Notes: generated by a model from the sequence alone, not told the origin. Shown: positions 1 through 11,960, counted from the stretch's first letter. The stretch: DNA of 64,000 nucleotides from Bombyx mori (GCF_030269925.1 NC_085107.1:186001-250000), one strand, 5' to 3'. Numbers and translations are program-made.

Positions 1-45
1 AAACGACATTGGAACTTTTTACATATCACCGTTAAACGGAAATTA

Positions 46-348
46 TCTATCTAACTATATATATAAAAATGAATTGCTGTTCGTTAGTCTCGCTAAAACT
101 CGAGAACGCCTGGACCGATTTGGCTAATGTTGGTCTTGAATTATTTGTCAAAGTCCAGAGAAGGTTTAAAAGGTAGATAAATATGAAAATGCTCAGAACT
201 AAATAAAAGTAACAATTTTGTTTTCCCTTTGATGTCGGAGGGATCCCCGTCGGACGGATTCATTTTATTTGTATTAAGTTTATTTTATACAAAAGCTTAG
301 GTCTTTTATTTATCGATTGAGGCACTACGAAGTCTGCGGGTCAGCTAG
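46..348 (+). mobile_element. Non-autonomous Helitron-like element (lepidopteran type)
   Basis: The element runs from TC (46 or 50) to CTAG at 345-348, with A before and T after, the Helitron insertion pattern. The interior has motifs I recognise from lepidopteran Helitron-like repeats, such as GGACCGATTTGGCTAAT and the terminal GGGTCAGCTAG. It has no coding capacity. The 5' boundary is ambiguous because TCTA occurs twice. Confidence 0.5.
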
Positions 349-1712
349 TAAGAAATAAAAAAGTAATTGTGATTAGTTATGTTGCCTAACTATTGCTTGT
401 CCAGTAAAATAATCGTTTGGTACCAGATAAGTATGTATCAATAAAAAGATGTCCATAGTTTTCGGATAAATATCGATGTGAAACTCTTACTCATTTCAAA
501 AATGATACTCGTTTCTCAAGCGCTAAAATAATAGGAAGGTATGATTTTGAAATACTAAAAAAAGCTTTCCAGGTGGAAATATTATTTATGAATAAAATAA
601 GTGTAGCATGAAGCGAAATAAAACATAGTTTACGGCAAGGCAAGTTCATAAATGATTGTTAGGTATTTGATTAATATTTGGTTACGTGATACGAGTTCAT
701 ACGAGTGGTAGCCGACCATAACAACATTCTAATAACGTTCTTTGTTCCGCGGAACTGAGATGATTCACTGTCAACCGTAGCCTGAATATAAAGGGAGATG
801 TTTCACGCGAGACGATTACTGGCCCCTTATGGTTTTCAAGAATGGTTAGTAGCTTTTCTATTTGCCACGCATTCCTTCCTAACATAATGATTGCATATAT
901 CATTATTTTATAAATTATATTAAACTAAATTTGACCTTAATAAGAAAATTCTAAAAACAATTACTTTAACAATTAAAACAGTTATGTAAAGTGATCTTTC
1001 GAAACCGTGTCAGCGTGTCTCTCCACGAACTGTTCAGTTTATTGAAGTAACAGTTACATTAAGGGCGGGCCGCTCGAGCATTGGGAATGTTTTGTTAAAC
1101 GAGAAACAAATGGGCTGACCCTGGCTCTGTGGTTAGTTTCGAGCGAACAGTTCAAGCGAAACTTATGATCTGATGTAAGTTGGAGAGAGGGCGGCCGCGC
1201 AAACGCCACGGGCCGCGTTTGTTGATATGGATTCAACTTTTGTTCCAACTTTACACATACACTCAGTCCATATATTTACAGTAGTAATAGGTATATGTAA
1301 TTATGTATATTTACTACATATATATACACACATTGCATGTATTTATCTTCATCTATGTATACAGTTGTGGTCATGTAATTACGAACGATTTGAAGTTCCT
1401 GATTTTTTTATCTAAGTCATATAATGTGTAGTTATATGTTCTTTCTTAAAAGTAACTAGTTATGTTATGAAATACCCACATGAATAGATCAAACGGGACT
1501 ACAACTGCAGAATAATATCACTACTTTTTTTTTATTAATTTGGTAACAAATTCAAATAGTAATAATGCTATTGGACAAATGGTCAAGAACGATTTATTAC
1601 ATAGCTCTAGAGTTGTTATATGTGAGTAGATTAAATTAAAGTAGATTAAATAAATCACATTAATGTGAAGTGTGCAAAGAAAACAATACATTTCATGGAT
1701 TTTAAACTAATA
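349..1712. other. Intronic AT-rich DNA, nothing recognised
   Basis: No ORF, RNA gene or repeat is recognisable. Short open frames near 700-900, 1054-1248 and 1227-1415 lack codon structure and splice context. The stretch is part of the cyclase intron following the 3378-3498 exon. Confidence 0.5.
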
Positions 1713-1960
1713 TTAATAGTCAGCAGCATGTGCGTGACTTTTAATTACCCCTTTACACAAACGAGGCATTGACTCTACTAATTTATGAACATTCATAAGA
1801 GAGCTAGAGTTCTATTCTTCTGAGAAAACATCGCACAGTTCTTTTAAATTGCCTTCCATTTGAAACTTAACCTCACCCCGCAGATGCTCTATTGGGTTTA
1901 GATATGGTTTGTCAGCTGGCCAACCTGAGACATATTTCCTTTTATCAGCTTAACGGATGT
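1713..1960 (-). pseudogene. Tc1-like transposase C-terminal remnant
   Basis: On the minus strand this reads KRKYVSGWPADKPYLNPIEHL, then GEVKFQMEGN, an in-frame stop after VFSEE, and continues LMNVHKLVESMPRLCKGVIK to a stop at 1713-1715. WPA-x-x-P-x-LNPIE is the conserved block with the third acidic catalytic residue of Tc1 transposases, and KLVESMPRxC-x-x-VI is the usual C-terminus. Only about 75 codons remain. A nonsense codon interrupts them and there is another stop just upstream, so the copy is dead. I found no terminal inverted repeats. Confidence 0.7.
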
Positions 1961-2719
1961 GTACTGCTAGTATGATAAAGTTTTGTGGTACGAGAGAAAT
2001 ACAAAAAGAAACATGCAATTACTTAAACTTGTTAGCTTGTAAAAACATTCCCTTCAAATAAACGTTGTAATTATATGACCAGCAAGCACTGTATGATGTA
2101 AATTTATTGTGTAAACAGGTTGAAGGTTTGTTCAAAAGAATATTTAATGCATTATGAATGTGAAACGTATTACACACCTTATATTAATATTATTTGTTAT
2201 TAAATAATTGTAAAAATGTTAATATTATGAAAATAATAAGTTAGATAAATACGTAAAGCTATCCTAGGGCGGTAGGTAACATGGCAACACAGCCGAGTCG
2301 TCATTTTGAAAAATGGTGCGCGTGCAACTTAGTGCACGTGGAAAAAGTGAAACTTCTTAGAGGATAACACAATTACTTATACTACGAGTATACAACATGA
2401 ACTCAGTGCCCTTAAGCTGCTTTTATATATATAAAAATTAATTTTGTTTTCAGAAAAATGATTATATCTTACCTTTATTTATAACTTAACGTAATAGTAA
2501 GTGTAATAGACATAAGCACAAAGTGTAGCAATAATCAAATAGAAATTTAATAGTTTTAATAATCTAAAAGAAATGTGTAATTATTTCTGAAATTAGACTA
2601 AAACATTTATGTTTTATATGCTAGAATTTGAGCTAGGATACAGAAAATTACGATGTAGTTGTTTATTTAATGAGTAACTAATTAATACATACGAATGTGA
2701 CTATTGTTTTATATACAAT
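1961..2719. other. Intronic AT-rich DNA with a short palindromic patch
   Basis: There is no gene. Near 2313-2341 the sequence GTGCGCGTGCAACTTAGTGC followed by ACGTG forms an imperfect inverted repeat. Nothing else is recognisable. Confidence 0.4.
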
Positions 2720-2757
2720 CTAGCGACCCGCCCTCGCTTCGCTTCGGGGACTAAAAT
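2720..2757 (-). mobile_element. Helitron (Lep1-like) 3' end fragment
   Basis: On the minus strand this ends CCGAAGCGAAGCGAGGGC then GGGTCGCTAG, the same 3' terminus as the complete element at 8489-8701. The flanking base after CTAG is A instead of the usual T. No 5' end is visible up to 3300, so this is a truncated or decayed copy. Confidence 0.5.
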
Positions 2758-3377
2758 GTATTATTGATTTTATTGAATTTTCTTTTATACAAATTTGATA
2801 TTTGCAGCACGCATTCTGTCAATGTTATGTCAAACGCCATAAGGTTACATTAGAAAATTTAATAAGTTGGTTAGTTTGTCTTAATGTTCTAATTTTCCGC
2901 GCAATTTTGTTAATTTTTTTTTTCATAAGAACCTTTTCAACATAAAAACAACAAAAACATAATTATCCAATTTGTTGCAGGCGTTCTGAAGTTATGCGTG
3001 TACATACGTCACGAAATCTAGAATAGCTGTGTGCCGTGACGCGCCTCGCCTGTGTAGTGTGTGGTAGTGGAGCAGTATAAGAGCAGCATAGGAGCAGTGG
3101 TGGGGCAGTAGTGGGCTCGTGGGACCGAGTCCGACAGCGTGGTGCATTCGTTTTGCACGACCCCACTCACTGTCAACCTGTTTCTTTAAGAAGCTATTCT
3201 AGCAGGAACAAGTTGTAAACTCAACTTTCTACTTTGTTGTAGAAAGAAAGACGACTTTTTCATTTGCCTCACGATTTTTTTTACACTAGTTAGATAGATA
3301 TACACACACATGCATAAAATGATATATTTTATTTGTTAAAAACGCAGATTTTGAAGCATGTTGTGAACAAAACTTAC
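2758..3377. other. Intronic DNA downstream of the transmembrane-3 exon
   Basis: No gene or named repeat is seen. The GC-rich patch at 2980-3160 has short open frames on the minus strand but no acceptor/donor pair with a compatible phase. Confidence 0.4.
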
Positions 3378-3498
3378 CGCAGTACTGAAGTTCCGGCAAA
3401 TGAGAATTCAATGAGCAGGAATGCGACGAGCACCACATAAGAGATGGTGAGCAGGTAGATCTCATTCATGGCGGGACGGCTCAGACACGCCAGCAGGC
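3378..3498 (-). CDS. Adenylate cyclase-like gene, exon with third transmembrane helix
   Basis: This 121-nt exon lies between CTCTGGCAG and a CG|GTAAGT donor. It enters in phase 1 (T+GC gives Cys) and leaves in phase 2. It encodes CLLACLSRPAMNEIYLLTIS and then helix 3 (about YVVLVAFLLIEFSFA), ending GTSVLR. The pattern of two helices joined by a short basic turn matches helices 2 and 3 of a six-helix cyclase M1 domain. Helices 4-6 and the catalytic C1 domain would follow at lower coordinates outside the window. The 447-bp intron before it (3499-3945) contains nothing I recognise. Confidence 0.75.
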
Positions 3499-3945
3499 CT
3501 GCCAGAGCACATTGCGTCATGAATACAAACTCTCATTCTAGTTAATATATTTCTGGAGTAGAACAAAGCTAGGCCAAAGGCACAGTTTCATAAAATAGCC
3601 CCTTGTGTTTTAGTGATAGAATAATCATGATGTGATGTAGTGGCCTAGAATAGCACCACCCTATTTCTTTCGGCGAGGGTCGTAAAGGGATTACCCGAAC
3701 AAAGAGTGCAGCGCCCTGCGAGCCCTCTGTATACCAATGTGCTGCGAACAGCAAACGGCATTTGCCAATTGGTATTGTCGCCATGCTTATGTTACAGCTT
3801 GCGTTCCTTACAGCACTACTGAACACATCAACGCGACTCCTCAAAGTTAGTGTCAGCACGCCCGTGTCTACGACGTCCAGTAATCACTGAACCATGATGC
3901 TACGTCAAATCGTCCACAACGCAAAGAAAGTCATTACAGACTCAC

Positions 3946-4115
3946 AGGCAAAGACCAGAGCGCTGAGTCCGAGCACGATGACGTTGATGATGTGCGCGAC
4001 CCGCTCCTTCTCGTAGTAGATCCGCTTGTAGTGGGACGGGTCGGTGTCGTCGAAGGACTGCGAGTCGCTGAGCGTGCCCGAGCGCGGGTACTGCGTGAAG
4101 AACTCCAGCGGCTCT
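3946..4115 (-). CDS. Adenylate cyclase-like gene, exon with loop 1 and second transmembrane helix
   Basis: This 170-nt exon has acceptor TTGTGCAG and donor T|GTGAGT. It enters in phase 2, completing CT+A as Leu, and leaves in phase 1. It encodes EPLEFFTQYPRSGTLSDSQS, an acidic and aromatic stretch (FDDTDPSHYKRIYYEKE), and then helix 2 (about RVAHIINVIVLGLSALVFA). If helix 1 passes outward, the polar stretch is extracellular. It looks longer than the short helix 1-2 loop of vertebrate type 5/6 enzymes, as I recall them. Overlapping open frames on both strands here are only shadows of this GC-rich exon. Confidence 0.75.
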
Positions 4116-4210
4116 CTGCACAACAAACACCACGTAACTCAATAAATACTGATCGACTCATTCTAGTCTGCTGCTAAACTCTAATCGATTATGTCACCGA
4201 TGAAACTCAC

Positions 4211-4398
4211 AGATTAGGTTCCGTACTGCTCAATACGAATGGGAACGGTATGAGTTCTCCCAGGAAGTTCTGAGCAAGGAGTAGCGTCCGAACTTGCACC
4301 ACCATGAGGCCGACGGCGACGGTCAACAGCAACCCCAGCAGGTGCGTCATGTTCGTCTGGTTCATGCGGAGAAAGTAGCGTTGGTACAACATCTCCAC
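4211..4398 (-). CDS. Adenylate cyclase-like gene, exon with first transmembrane helix
   Basis: This 188-nt exon starts in phase 0 after TCGTTGTAG and ends in phase 2 at a GTGAGT donor. It begins VEMLYQRYFLRMNQTN, followed by a hydrophobic helix (about THLLGLLLTVAVGLMVVQV) and then a more polar segment. LYQRYF-x-R-x-NQ directly before the first helix is the hallmark that made me call this a membrane adenylate cyclase; mammalian types 5 and 6 have a very similar sequence at the start of M1. Such enzymes convert ATP to cyclic AMP at the plasma membrane through C1 and C2 domains, which are not in this window. The isoform is uncertain, because insect cyclases differ and I cannot align them here. 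Only 95 bp of intron separate it from the next exon. Confidence 0.75.
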
Positions 4399-5450
4399 CT
4401 ACAACGAAAAAAGCTTTATAATAACACTGCAAATTAATACACGCCGTTCACCGTTCACCGCAGCAAGTTAAATAGATAATTAAAGAAAAATGCGATTAAA
4501 ATGCTGATCATATAAAAATATTATCGATTATATTCTAAACATTCTGTACCTTATTCCAATATAGAACTAGAAATGTGTAAATTTTCCATTTCTTTAGATT
4601 TTTGTGATTTAATGAAATGATTATATTCGAAGTTCCATATACTAAAGCTTAATTTTGTATAATATTATAACCTTATTTGAAACCAATAATTACATATTAT
4701 TAATAAAATATTACGTTAACTTATAAATAAATAATAATATTACCCAGAAGAGAATTTACCAATAAGACTTTTAACTTACAAATGATGCCCTACACCTACG
4801 TACGTATGTTATTGTGAAATGTTAACTTTTTCATGACTTATACCTACGTAATTAAGCAACTTTAGTAAATGTGAACATTCACAAGCTTGTAAGTTAAGTT
4901 ACCTAATAATAATATCTATGCCTCTAGATACAAGATTTAATATAAATGAGGTAGTATTAGTATATTGTACATGTTATCACGACACGACGTGGAATTAGTT
5001 CCTAATTAAATTAATTTGCCCGAGAGAGGTGGTGTTGCTATTTTACCAGAGCCCCATGCTATCCAAGTATGTTTTTTATTATAACAGACATAACATTGTA
5101 TTAAAATTATTAAATTCGTACAGTTTTCTTATTGAATTCAACTCAATAAAATTATTCATTTAGATTCGTTTTTGATGATTAAAATTATGTATAAAAATTT
5201 ACTGTCTCGGAGGTTAATTATCATGTCCCCAAGTAAACATGCGTAAGGGGTATAGGAAGGAACAAATAGGCTTTTAACCTATTTGAAGATATTTACGAGG
5301 TTTTGCGTTACGTGGCATAATTGCTGCGTAATTGTGCACACGAGAACCCTCGGCACGTCGCCGCGCACCGTGCCGAGGCCCAATTACTGAACATTTATTT
5401 AGTTCATTGTCCGTCTTGCTAGAAATAAGAAAGTTATGTTACCTTTGATA
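4399..5450. other. Intron start, AT-rich, nothing recognised
   Basis: This is the 3' part, in the minus-strand gene sense, of the 12.9-kb intron. No ORF or repeat family is recognised. Confidence 0.4.
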
Positions 5451-5451
5451 C

Positions 5452-5500
5452 CCACTGCTGGGCATAGGTCTCCCGTTTTTTATGCCATGATGTATGATCG
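5452..5500 (+). repeat. LINE 3'-tail fragment (CCCACTGCTGGGCAT type)
   Basis: The motif CCCACTGCTGGGCATAGG followed by TCTCCC is shared with patches at 16735-16790 and 63632-63730. I know it as a common lepidopteran LINE-tail sequence. The family was not determined. Confidence 0.4.
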
Positions 5501-5889
5501 CCCGCCATTATTCATATCCACGTAGGAATTTGTAACAAAAAAAAACCAAACCCAAGAAAAGTCAATTTCTTTCAATTACCGTAATAATTACATTATATAC
5601 TCGTATTTGTTGGAATGGATCAGATCTAAAAGTGATTACGGGGCGCAGAGCGTGTCATGTTTTGTTGATCACGTCTAACACGAGTACGTACAGCGTCGTG
5701 TCACTGGAGTTGGTAATTACGCCCCGACGACCTGTGTGCGACAGTTCCGCCCCACTAAACACTGAACCCTAATTAAATTACCGTCTAAACTGTACACATT
5801 GCCAATTATCGTACGCTTTGAGATTTCGTTGTTTTCATTTTGTAAAAAATGATTTACATTAAAATATATGTATATAGTAGTATATACTC

Positions 5890-6020
5890 TCTCTGGATAC
5901 CACAGTCTACGTTGCCATACACACTGCCGAGAACAGAGGAAGATGGCGAGACATCATCCAGAGAAGGATAATGGGAAGAGATGGTCACGATCCTCAGACA
6001 TGAGGAATGTAACTCAGAGA
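5890..6020 (+). pseudogene. LINE reverse-transcriptase C-terminal remnant
   Basis: A forward frame reads DTTVYVAIHTAENRGRW, then RDIIQRRIMGRDGHDPQT and a stop. The block RGRWRDII near the ORF end resembles C-termini of lepidopteran LINE polyproteins. Only about 40 codons are recognisable and the clade cannot be assigned. A GA-rich tract follows. Confidence 0.35.
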
Positions 6021-6039
6021 GAGAGAGATATATGTTTAG

Positions 6040-8488
6040 TAATTAATATTATTTTAAATGACCTGCGGTTTCTTTTGCTTTTTACGTAGCAATAAGAAAT
6101 AGTAATACGAATGGATTTGAAATAGAGGCTCACTTTGTTAATTTAAATTGTATTTTGTACGGTTCTCGCAAGTCGTTGACATAATTAAAACTAATTTTAT
6201 ATAATCGCGTTTCTTATTTTGATTTCATTATTCTATTTTCATTATCTCTGTAGTAATTTTTCATTATTATAACTATAATTAAATAATTTACTTTTTAATG
6301 ACATCCAAAAGGTTTCATATTCATGAATATATAGCGCATGATATTCTTAGGAGCCACTTGTTGAACGAAACAACATTTTAAGAAGCGATTTTCTGACCTC
6401 TTGGTGGCAATAAAGTGACTCGAGTGCTCATCGAGTGGATTGCTTCGTGAGAATCCTCTGGGGTAATGAGGGTCGCCGATACGGGTGCGAAAATGTTTTA
6501 CGATTAATCTTGTCCATTATCTTTTACTTATTCCTTCACTATTTGAAGTACATGAGTATCTAACACTTATTCATTATTTATGTCTTAGAATGAAGGGTGT
6601 TAGTGAAGTAGAGTCAGTAAATAATGTACTAATACTGGTAGTATTACTACACTAGTAAAGTACAGACGAATAATAGAGAGATGTATTGGACAGCAGAGGG
6701 GTCGCACGAAATTAGTTTTATTTAATGATTGATGAATTTAATTAATATTACTAACGTGTCATGAATTTAAAAAATATTTTAATAGTTACTTTTACTATAA
6801 TATTTTTGGTTTGTTTTGGAACTCCGGCGAAAATTGGGCACAACTTGGGTTCGAATAGACAGTCAATACAAAAACAAATTTCAATTGTCGTACTTCTGGA
6901 AGAAACGTTACTTTATGATAGTGGTTTGAACCCTTCCAACTATTCTTTGAATTAAAAAATACATCTACAATTAATCCGCAAAATACCAAGATAAGCATTG
7001 CCAAACAAAGCCGTAGTAAGTTCGGAAACTAATAATAACATTGCGATACCACACGAACGAGGCTTATCGTAAACTTTACTTCTATAATCAGTGAACTATT
7101 CAATTGAGTCAGAGATAAAATTACTAACTTCGCAAACTTACAATATTATGTAATGCTTAAAAGATATAAATAGTTTATGTGACGTAATAACAATAAAGAT
7201 ATTCAAGGTTAGTAATTTTCATGCATTCCGGGCGGTTAATGTGAAACATTTACGATTGATTTCGCGTTTTTTAATGTTTATTATGTGTTATGTGTTAATT
7301 TAATGTTATTCGATTAATTTATTAGATATTCTTCATGAAATAGTCCAACGAGTAAACGAAGAAACACATAATGCAACGAGCTCATAGGGAATCAAACACA
7401 GACGTGATATAAGTGAGTACGGCCAATCATTACCCATATCCAATATTACTTACATTTTTTACTTTCAGTTTACATTTAAAAGAAAATGGTCTCGTTTCTT
7501 TTATTTACTGCAAAACCGAAGCCCCATTTTTTGTAACAATTAAATGTGCAGAGTCGTTTAGTTATGTACGTGGCGGTGCGCGGCGAATGTGCTTCGCCAT
7601 CGAGCCCGCCCCTTGTGTCAAAATATTTGTTCTCATTTGTTGCGAACTTTAGTAAATTGGGGCTCTTATCATAACTGGGAATGTATTTCTCTGTGATTTA
7701 ATTGTGTTGTTCACTCTATGCGCGTTTCGGGCAGGCATGAAAACAAGAAACAAGAACTAAACAGAAAGAAACAAGAACAAGAGACAGTTGTTGTCATATC
7801 TGTTTTTTTAAGTTTCACATTTCGATACCTGAAAACTCCACTACAGCCTGTGAATACACAGAGTTGACTTGAAGTGTATTTTTTATAAAATTACTTATTG
7901 GAAGTCGAGTGTTTCTTTAATGAAATTTAAAAGGATATTGAAGAAGAAATTGTTAAATGTTGTAATTATCTGTCATAATAATAAATAAATAGTATATCTA
8001 TAATAAAAGCTAGAATAAAAACGTGAGTAATTTTACATAATTTTTATAATCGTTTCGAATCTAACGGTGAGAATTTGAGACTTTCTTTGTAACGCAGGAA
8101 CGGATTCCGCGAAGCGATCGCGACATGACAAATAGATATTTGCACATCGGCACGGAACCAAGTCATCATTAAAACTTTCGACAGTCAAGAAAGTTCGACA
8201 CAAATCCTTAGTCAGACCTTTTCTTTAAAGGTGTGCTAAAAGTTAACCACCGTTAATTTTCCTAGATTAAATAAATTATTTGAGATTTATATTATTATAT
8301 AAGAGCAGTTTGACCAGCAAACATTTGCAATTCATTCAGTTAGCTAGGCATCAAATAATTTAGAACTATTTCCGAATATCAATAGTGAGTGCATGCTGCG
8401 CATATTGCATTCATTTATATATACAGAAATTAAGCAGTTTTCATTAGCTACGTTGCTAAGTCTAGTATGGATCTAAATTTTTAGTAGA
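6040..8488. other. Intronic DNA, no gene recognised
   Basis: This is AT-rich unique-looking sequence. There is an A-rich imperfect repeat of AAGAAACAAGA units near 7740-7790. Short frames at 6761-6955 and 7413-7652 have no homology I recognise. Confidence 0.4.
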
Positions 8489-8701
8489 TCTATACTAATA
8501 TTATAAAGAGGAAAGATTTGTTTGTTTGTTTGTTTCGAATAGGCTCCGAAACTACTGGACCGATTTGAAAAATTCTTTTTCCATTAGAAGCCGACATTGT
8601 CCCTGATGAACATAGGCTTTTTTTATTTATTTTTTTATTTTTTATTTTTGGTTTCATGTGTGTTTTAATGTTTCCGAAGCGAAGCGAGGGCGGGTTGCTA
8701 G
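8489..8701 (+). mobile_element. Non-autonomous Helitron (Lep1-like)
   Basis: This 213-bp element begins TCTATACTAATATTATAAAG and ends GGGTTGCTAG. It is flanked by A (8488) and T (8702), as expected for Helitron insertion between A and T with no target duplication. It contains (TTTG)n and a T-rich run, and has no coding capacity. The 3' end matches the fragment at 2720-2757. Confidence 0.6.
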
Positions 8702-9189
8702 TTTTAAATAAGGCTCGAGAGGCATGTACCCTGCCTCTCGAGCACTAGACGGTAAGCTGGGCATTCGCGGTAGTCACACGTATGTATCAAATTTATACTG
8801 AAATGATAATTCCAATTCTAAAATATATTATACACAGAAAGTAATTTCAATTAAAAAATAAGTTACCATATTTTTCCAATCAATTATTAAGATAGTTTTA
8901 ATTTTATTTTTTACTTATTTAACGTATTCGATCCGTTGGCAAAGCTAGGCTATGTTTATTCCTCTAGTAATATAAATATCGTATAAATCAACAACCTTGG
9001 AGAAACTGACCTTTTTTTTTTCAAGATATGACATCAAATTGTGAAAAATGCATGTGAACGTTAAATTTAGAATTTTAATTTCCTTAAAATTACGCATCAA
9101 GGCTTCTCTTGTAGACGTCAGCAAAGGCAGGGGCGTAACTTTTTGCCACCGCTGATTACTCTACGTACATATACCACGTTCGAAGATAA

Positions 9190-9446
9190 CCTTGGCATGA
9201 TTACGGAATTATGTCGAATAGTTCCTCATAAGATGTCACGTGGAAAACACAGTACAGAACAAAGAAAGAACTGGAGCCCATTCGTAAACCAAGAAGTTCC
9301 GAATAAAGTGACACAGTGAACCCACAAACTTTGCTTGAGCTAAATTTAATCGCCCCATTTGGAGATTCGTCCCAGAGAGTTCTCACTTCAGATATAAGTT
9401 TCGATTGCCTCTCCTGCACTACGCTCCGACAGAGCTGACTTTTCAT
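9190..9446 (-). pseudogene. CR1-like LINE reverse-transcriptase remnant
   Basis: The minus frame reads LCRSVVQERQSKLISEV, then GAIKFSSSKVCGFT, and ends YEELFDIIP. These match two blocks of the intact CR1-like ORF at 45331-47886 (LSRSVVQERRSKLVSEVENS and SEELFEMIP) with a large internal deletion between them. It is an old, degenerate copy lying just downstream, in window coordinates 67 bp before, the mariner insertion. Confidence 0.6.
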
Positions 9447-9512
9447 TCTTATGACCGAGTCAACTGCAATTTTGGACTGTGAAGCAAAGTTCTACAGTAA
9501 CCTACATACCTA

Positions 9513-10811
9513 GTCAGGTCATAAATTCTGTCACATGTTTAATGTAAAATAATTGAAACAAGTTTATTCATTATGTAACCATTCATATACCAAAATGAAC
9601 TTAACAAAACATAGATTCTTATGACACTAAAGTTTATTCAAAATGACCTCCGTGATTTTGAATACAGGCCTTCAATCTGCGCGGCCAGTCGTCTATCGCA
9701 GCACGAACGAGGTCCATGTCAATATCGGCGGCTGCCTTAATCAAGGATGTCTTGAGTGACTCCAAATTGGGATGAGGCTTTGAGCACGCCTTTTCCTCCA
9801 AGTGTTGCCATATCTTGTAATCTAACGGATTCAAATCTGGACTGGAGGAGGGCCAGTCTTCGTACCGGATGAAGTCGATTTCACGCGCCGCCAGCCAGTC
9901 TTGTGTGCTCTTCGCTCTATGAGCTGGCGCCGAATCTTGTTGGAATACCCAGTGCCTGTTATTGAACATGGTATGAGAAACAGGTTCCATAAGGTTCGTC
10001 AGGACTGTATTTTGATACACAACTGCTTTCGTTTTTACACCTTTCTAACAAAAATGTACCTCTGTTAAGCCCCAATAAGAAACTCCCAACCATACCATGA
10101 GCGAGGATGGAAAATGACCTCGTTGGACACGCGGAATACGGTTGCTCGCTTCTTCACTACTGTGTGCGTACACCTTATCATTTTGTTTGTTGTAGCTCTC
10201 TTCTACGGTAACAAATTTTTCATCCTAAAAAAGGATTTCCCGATATTTTTTTCCCGCGTACCACTTCAACAAAGCGCGGCATCTCTTCAGTCTCAGGTCC
10301 ATTAGACGAGCATTCAAACGATGTCCTGTTTTTCTTCGATATGCCCGAAGCCCTAAGTCTTCATTTAACACCCTTTTCACCCTGGTTCTGCTTAACCCCA
10401 TCTGAAGGGCCAACAGTTTCTGCTTACGTTTGGGATTTCTTTGAATTCGCGCCTTCACAGCTTTTATCACTGCTGGAGTCCTAACAGACTGAGGGCGACC
10501 ACTTCTTGACCTGTCATCTACACTAGAGTCTTCATTGTATCGTTTGATGGTACGATAAACGAATCTTTTGGTTATATTCAAATTTTTCAGTACGTTAAAA
10601 ATTTGAATTGGCGCGTAACCGCAACGATGCAACGCAATAACTGCAACACGATCTTCTTTAAGCGTCCACTCCATATTTAAAAATGAGTAAAATTCTAAAA
10701 GTATACATTGTTATTTTCATGAACAATTCGAAATTCGAATTCAATAAACTTTTTTGTGGCCAGCATTCTAAAAGAAAAGTTTTTACTGTGTGACAATACT
10801 TATGACCTGAC
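9513..10811 (-). mobile_element. maT-type mariner (DD37D) DNA transposon, near-complete
   Basis: This 1,299-bp element is flanked by TA on both sides (9511-9512 and 10812-10813). The terminal inverted repeats begin GTCAGGTCATAA and match over about 25 bp with three differences (left GTCAGGTCATAAATTCTG, right GTCAGGTCATAAGTATTG). The single transposase frame reads on the minus strand. The size, TA target and single ORF are standard for mariner. It inserted into the cyclase intron in the same orientation as the host gene. Confidence 0.9.
9634..10674 (-). pseudogene. mariner (maT, DD37D) transposase with two nonsense codons
   Basis: The frame starts MEWTLKEDRVAVIALHRCG and reads about 346 codons, the usual mariner length. 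It opens with an N-terminal helix-turn-helix region and includes RSGRPQSVRTP, the GRP linker motif. The first catalytic Asp is in DEKF, the second in FQQDSAPAH and the third in PDLNPLD. Thirty-seven residues separate the second and third, giving DD37D as in the maT subgroup. A TAG at 10225-10227 interrupts just before DEKF, and a second TAG falls in HFC*KGVKT near 10046. The frame is otherwise uninterrupted, so two substitutions alone inactivated it. It should therefore be a recent but non-autonomous copy, still mobilisable in trans if its ends are good. Confidence 0.88.
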
Positions 10812-10813
10812 TA

Positions 10814-11875
10814 GTTATTATTATCAACAAGTGCTATTTATTTCGTTATTTGATTTCAAGCTTTTGTCATGGTATTAGTTCAAAGAAGTTTTATTCTAAA
10901 GTAAAAGCAACGAACCCTGAGACATTATGAATCAAAAGAAACAAAACAAATGACAAAAGTATGTGCAATGAAAGGAGCAGACGCAAACATAAAACTTATT
11001 CGCGGTTATTGCGCCGCATCTTTACAGCTACGAAACAACCGATACGAGTATTTAAACATTTCAAAAATTAGAAAATTGTGGTGCAGCTTGCGTAACGTAC
11101 TGTTATTAGACCAGATAGCTTAGTGAGTGAAGGTTTTAGTTTAGAGAACCACCAAAGGGGATTGATCTCTGGAAATGTATTTCAAAATGAAGGCGAGATA
11201 AATCTGGGGTTTTATTAAGTTTCAGTAGAATTTGGATTCTCACAAAATAGTCCTGATGAAACCAGAGGCTAATGTAGACATAAGCGTTGTGGGTGCACGA
11301 AGTGACTCAAAACATTAGCATCAGTTATCCAACAATGTGATATTGCGTTATTTTCCTATTATTTACTGTTAGTAACAGTTTTTTTTTTCATTTTATCTCT
11401 AAATGCAAAGTTTCTGATAATTTCAAAGAAACTACTGAAGAACTAATAATCGTATTGAAATTAAGTATTTATGTGAACATTTTGTTTTTTATGAAAATTA
11501 GCACTAAAAATACGCAAAACAAAACTCTATTGAAAACATAATCCTTTAAACATTTTCAAATATAATTTTATACTACAAACTAATCGAAGCTCTGAATAAA
11601 ATTTAAGTGAGATGTTAATGAAAACTTCATTAGCATTCGTATAACTGAGAGTTTTGTCCTGCTCTATCGGTACAAGTCCTGAACAAAACCTGAACGGGGT
11701 AGCATTAGCAGGTGACCGTATTCAAGCGAGATAACGAGCAACATTGTTCTGTTCATTGGCTTATGTCAACAAATATGAATATTTGTTAAATGAAGCGCCT
11801 ATTGTATCTGTGTTTCATGATAATGTTTTTGTAAGTTACCAGTGAAGCCCGGACACGTGAATCGGGTAATATCGC
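10814..11875. other. Intronic DNA, nothing recognised
   Basis: This is AT-rich sequence without ORFs or named repeats between the mariner and the TAA-rich tract. Confidence 0.4.
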
Positions 11876-11960
11876 AAATAATAAAATAAAAACAAATATA
11901 AAATAATATAATATGAATATAAAATAATAAAGTAAAAATAATAAATAATAATAATAATAT
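11876..11960 (+). repeat. TAA-rich microsatellite
   Basis: This is an imperfect tract of TAA/AATAA units ending in (AAT)n directly before the R4/Dong-type LINE fragment. A similar TAA-rich tract follows that fragment at about 12705-12735. Confidence 0.7.

Noticed and set aside
3569..3859. 96-codon minus frame between two cyclase exons
   Set aside because: It lies in the 447-bp intron whose flanking splice sites and phases already join cleanly.
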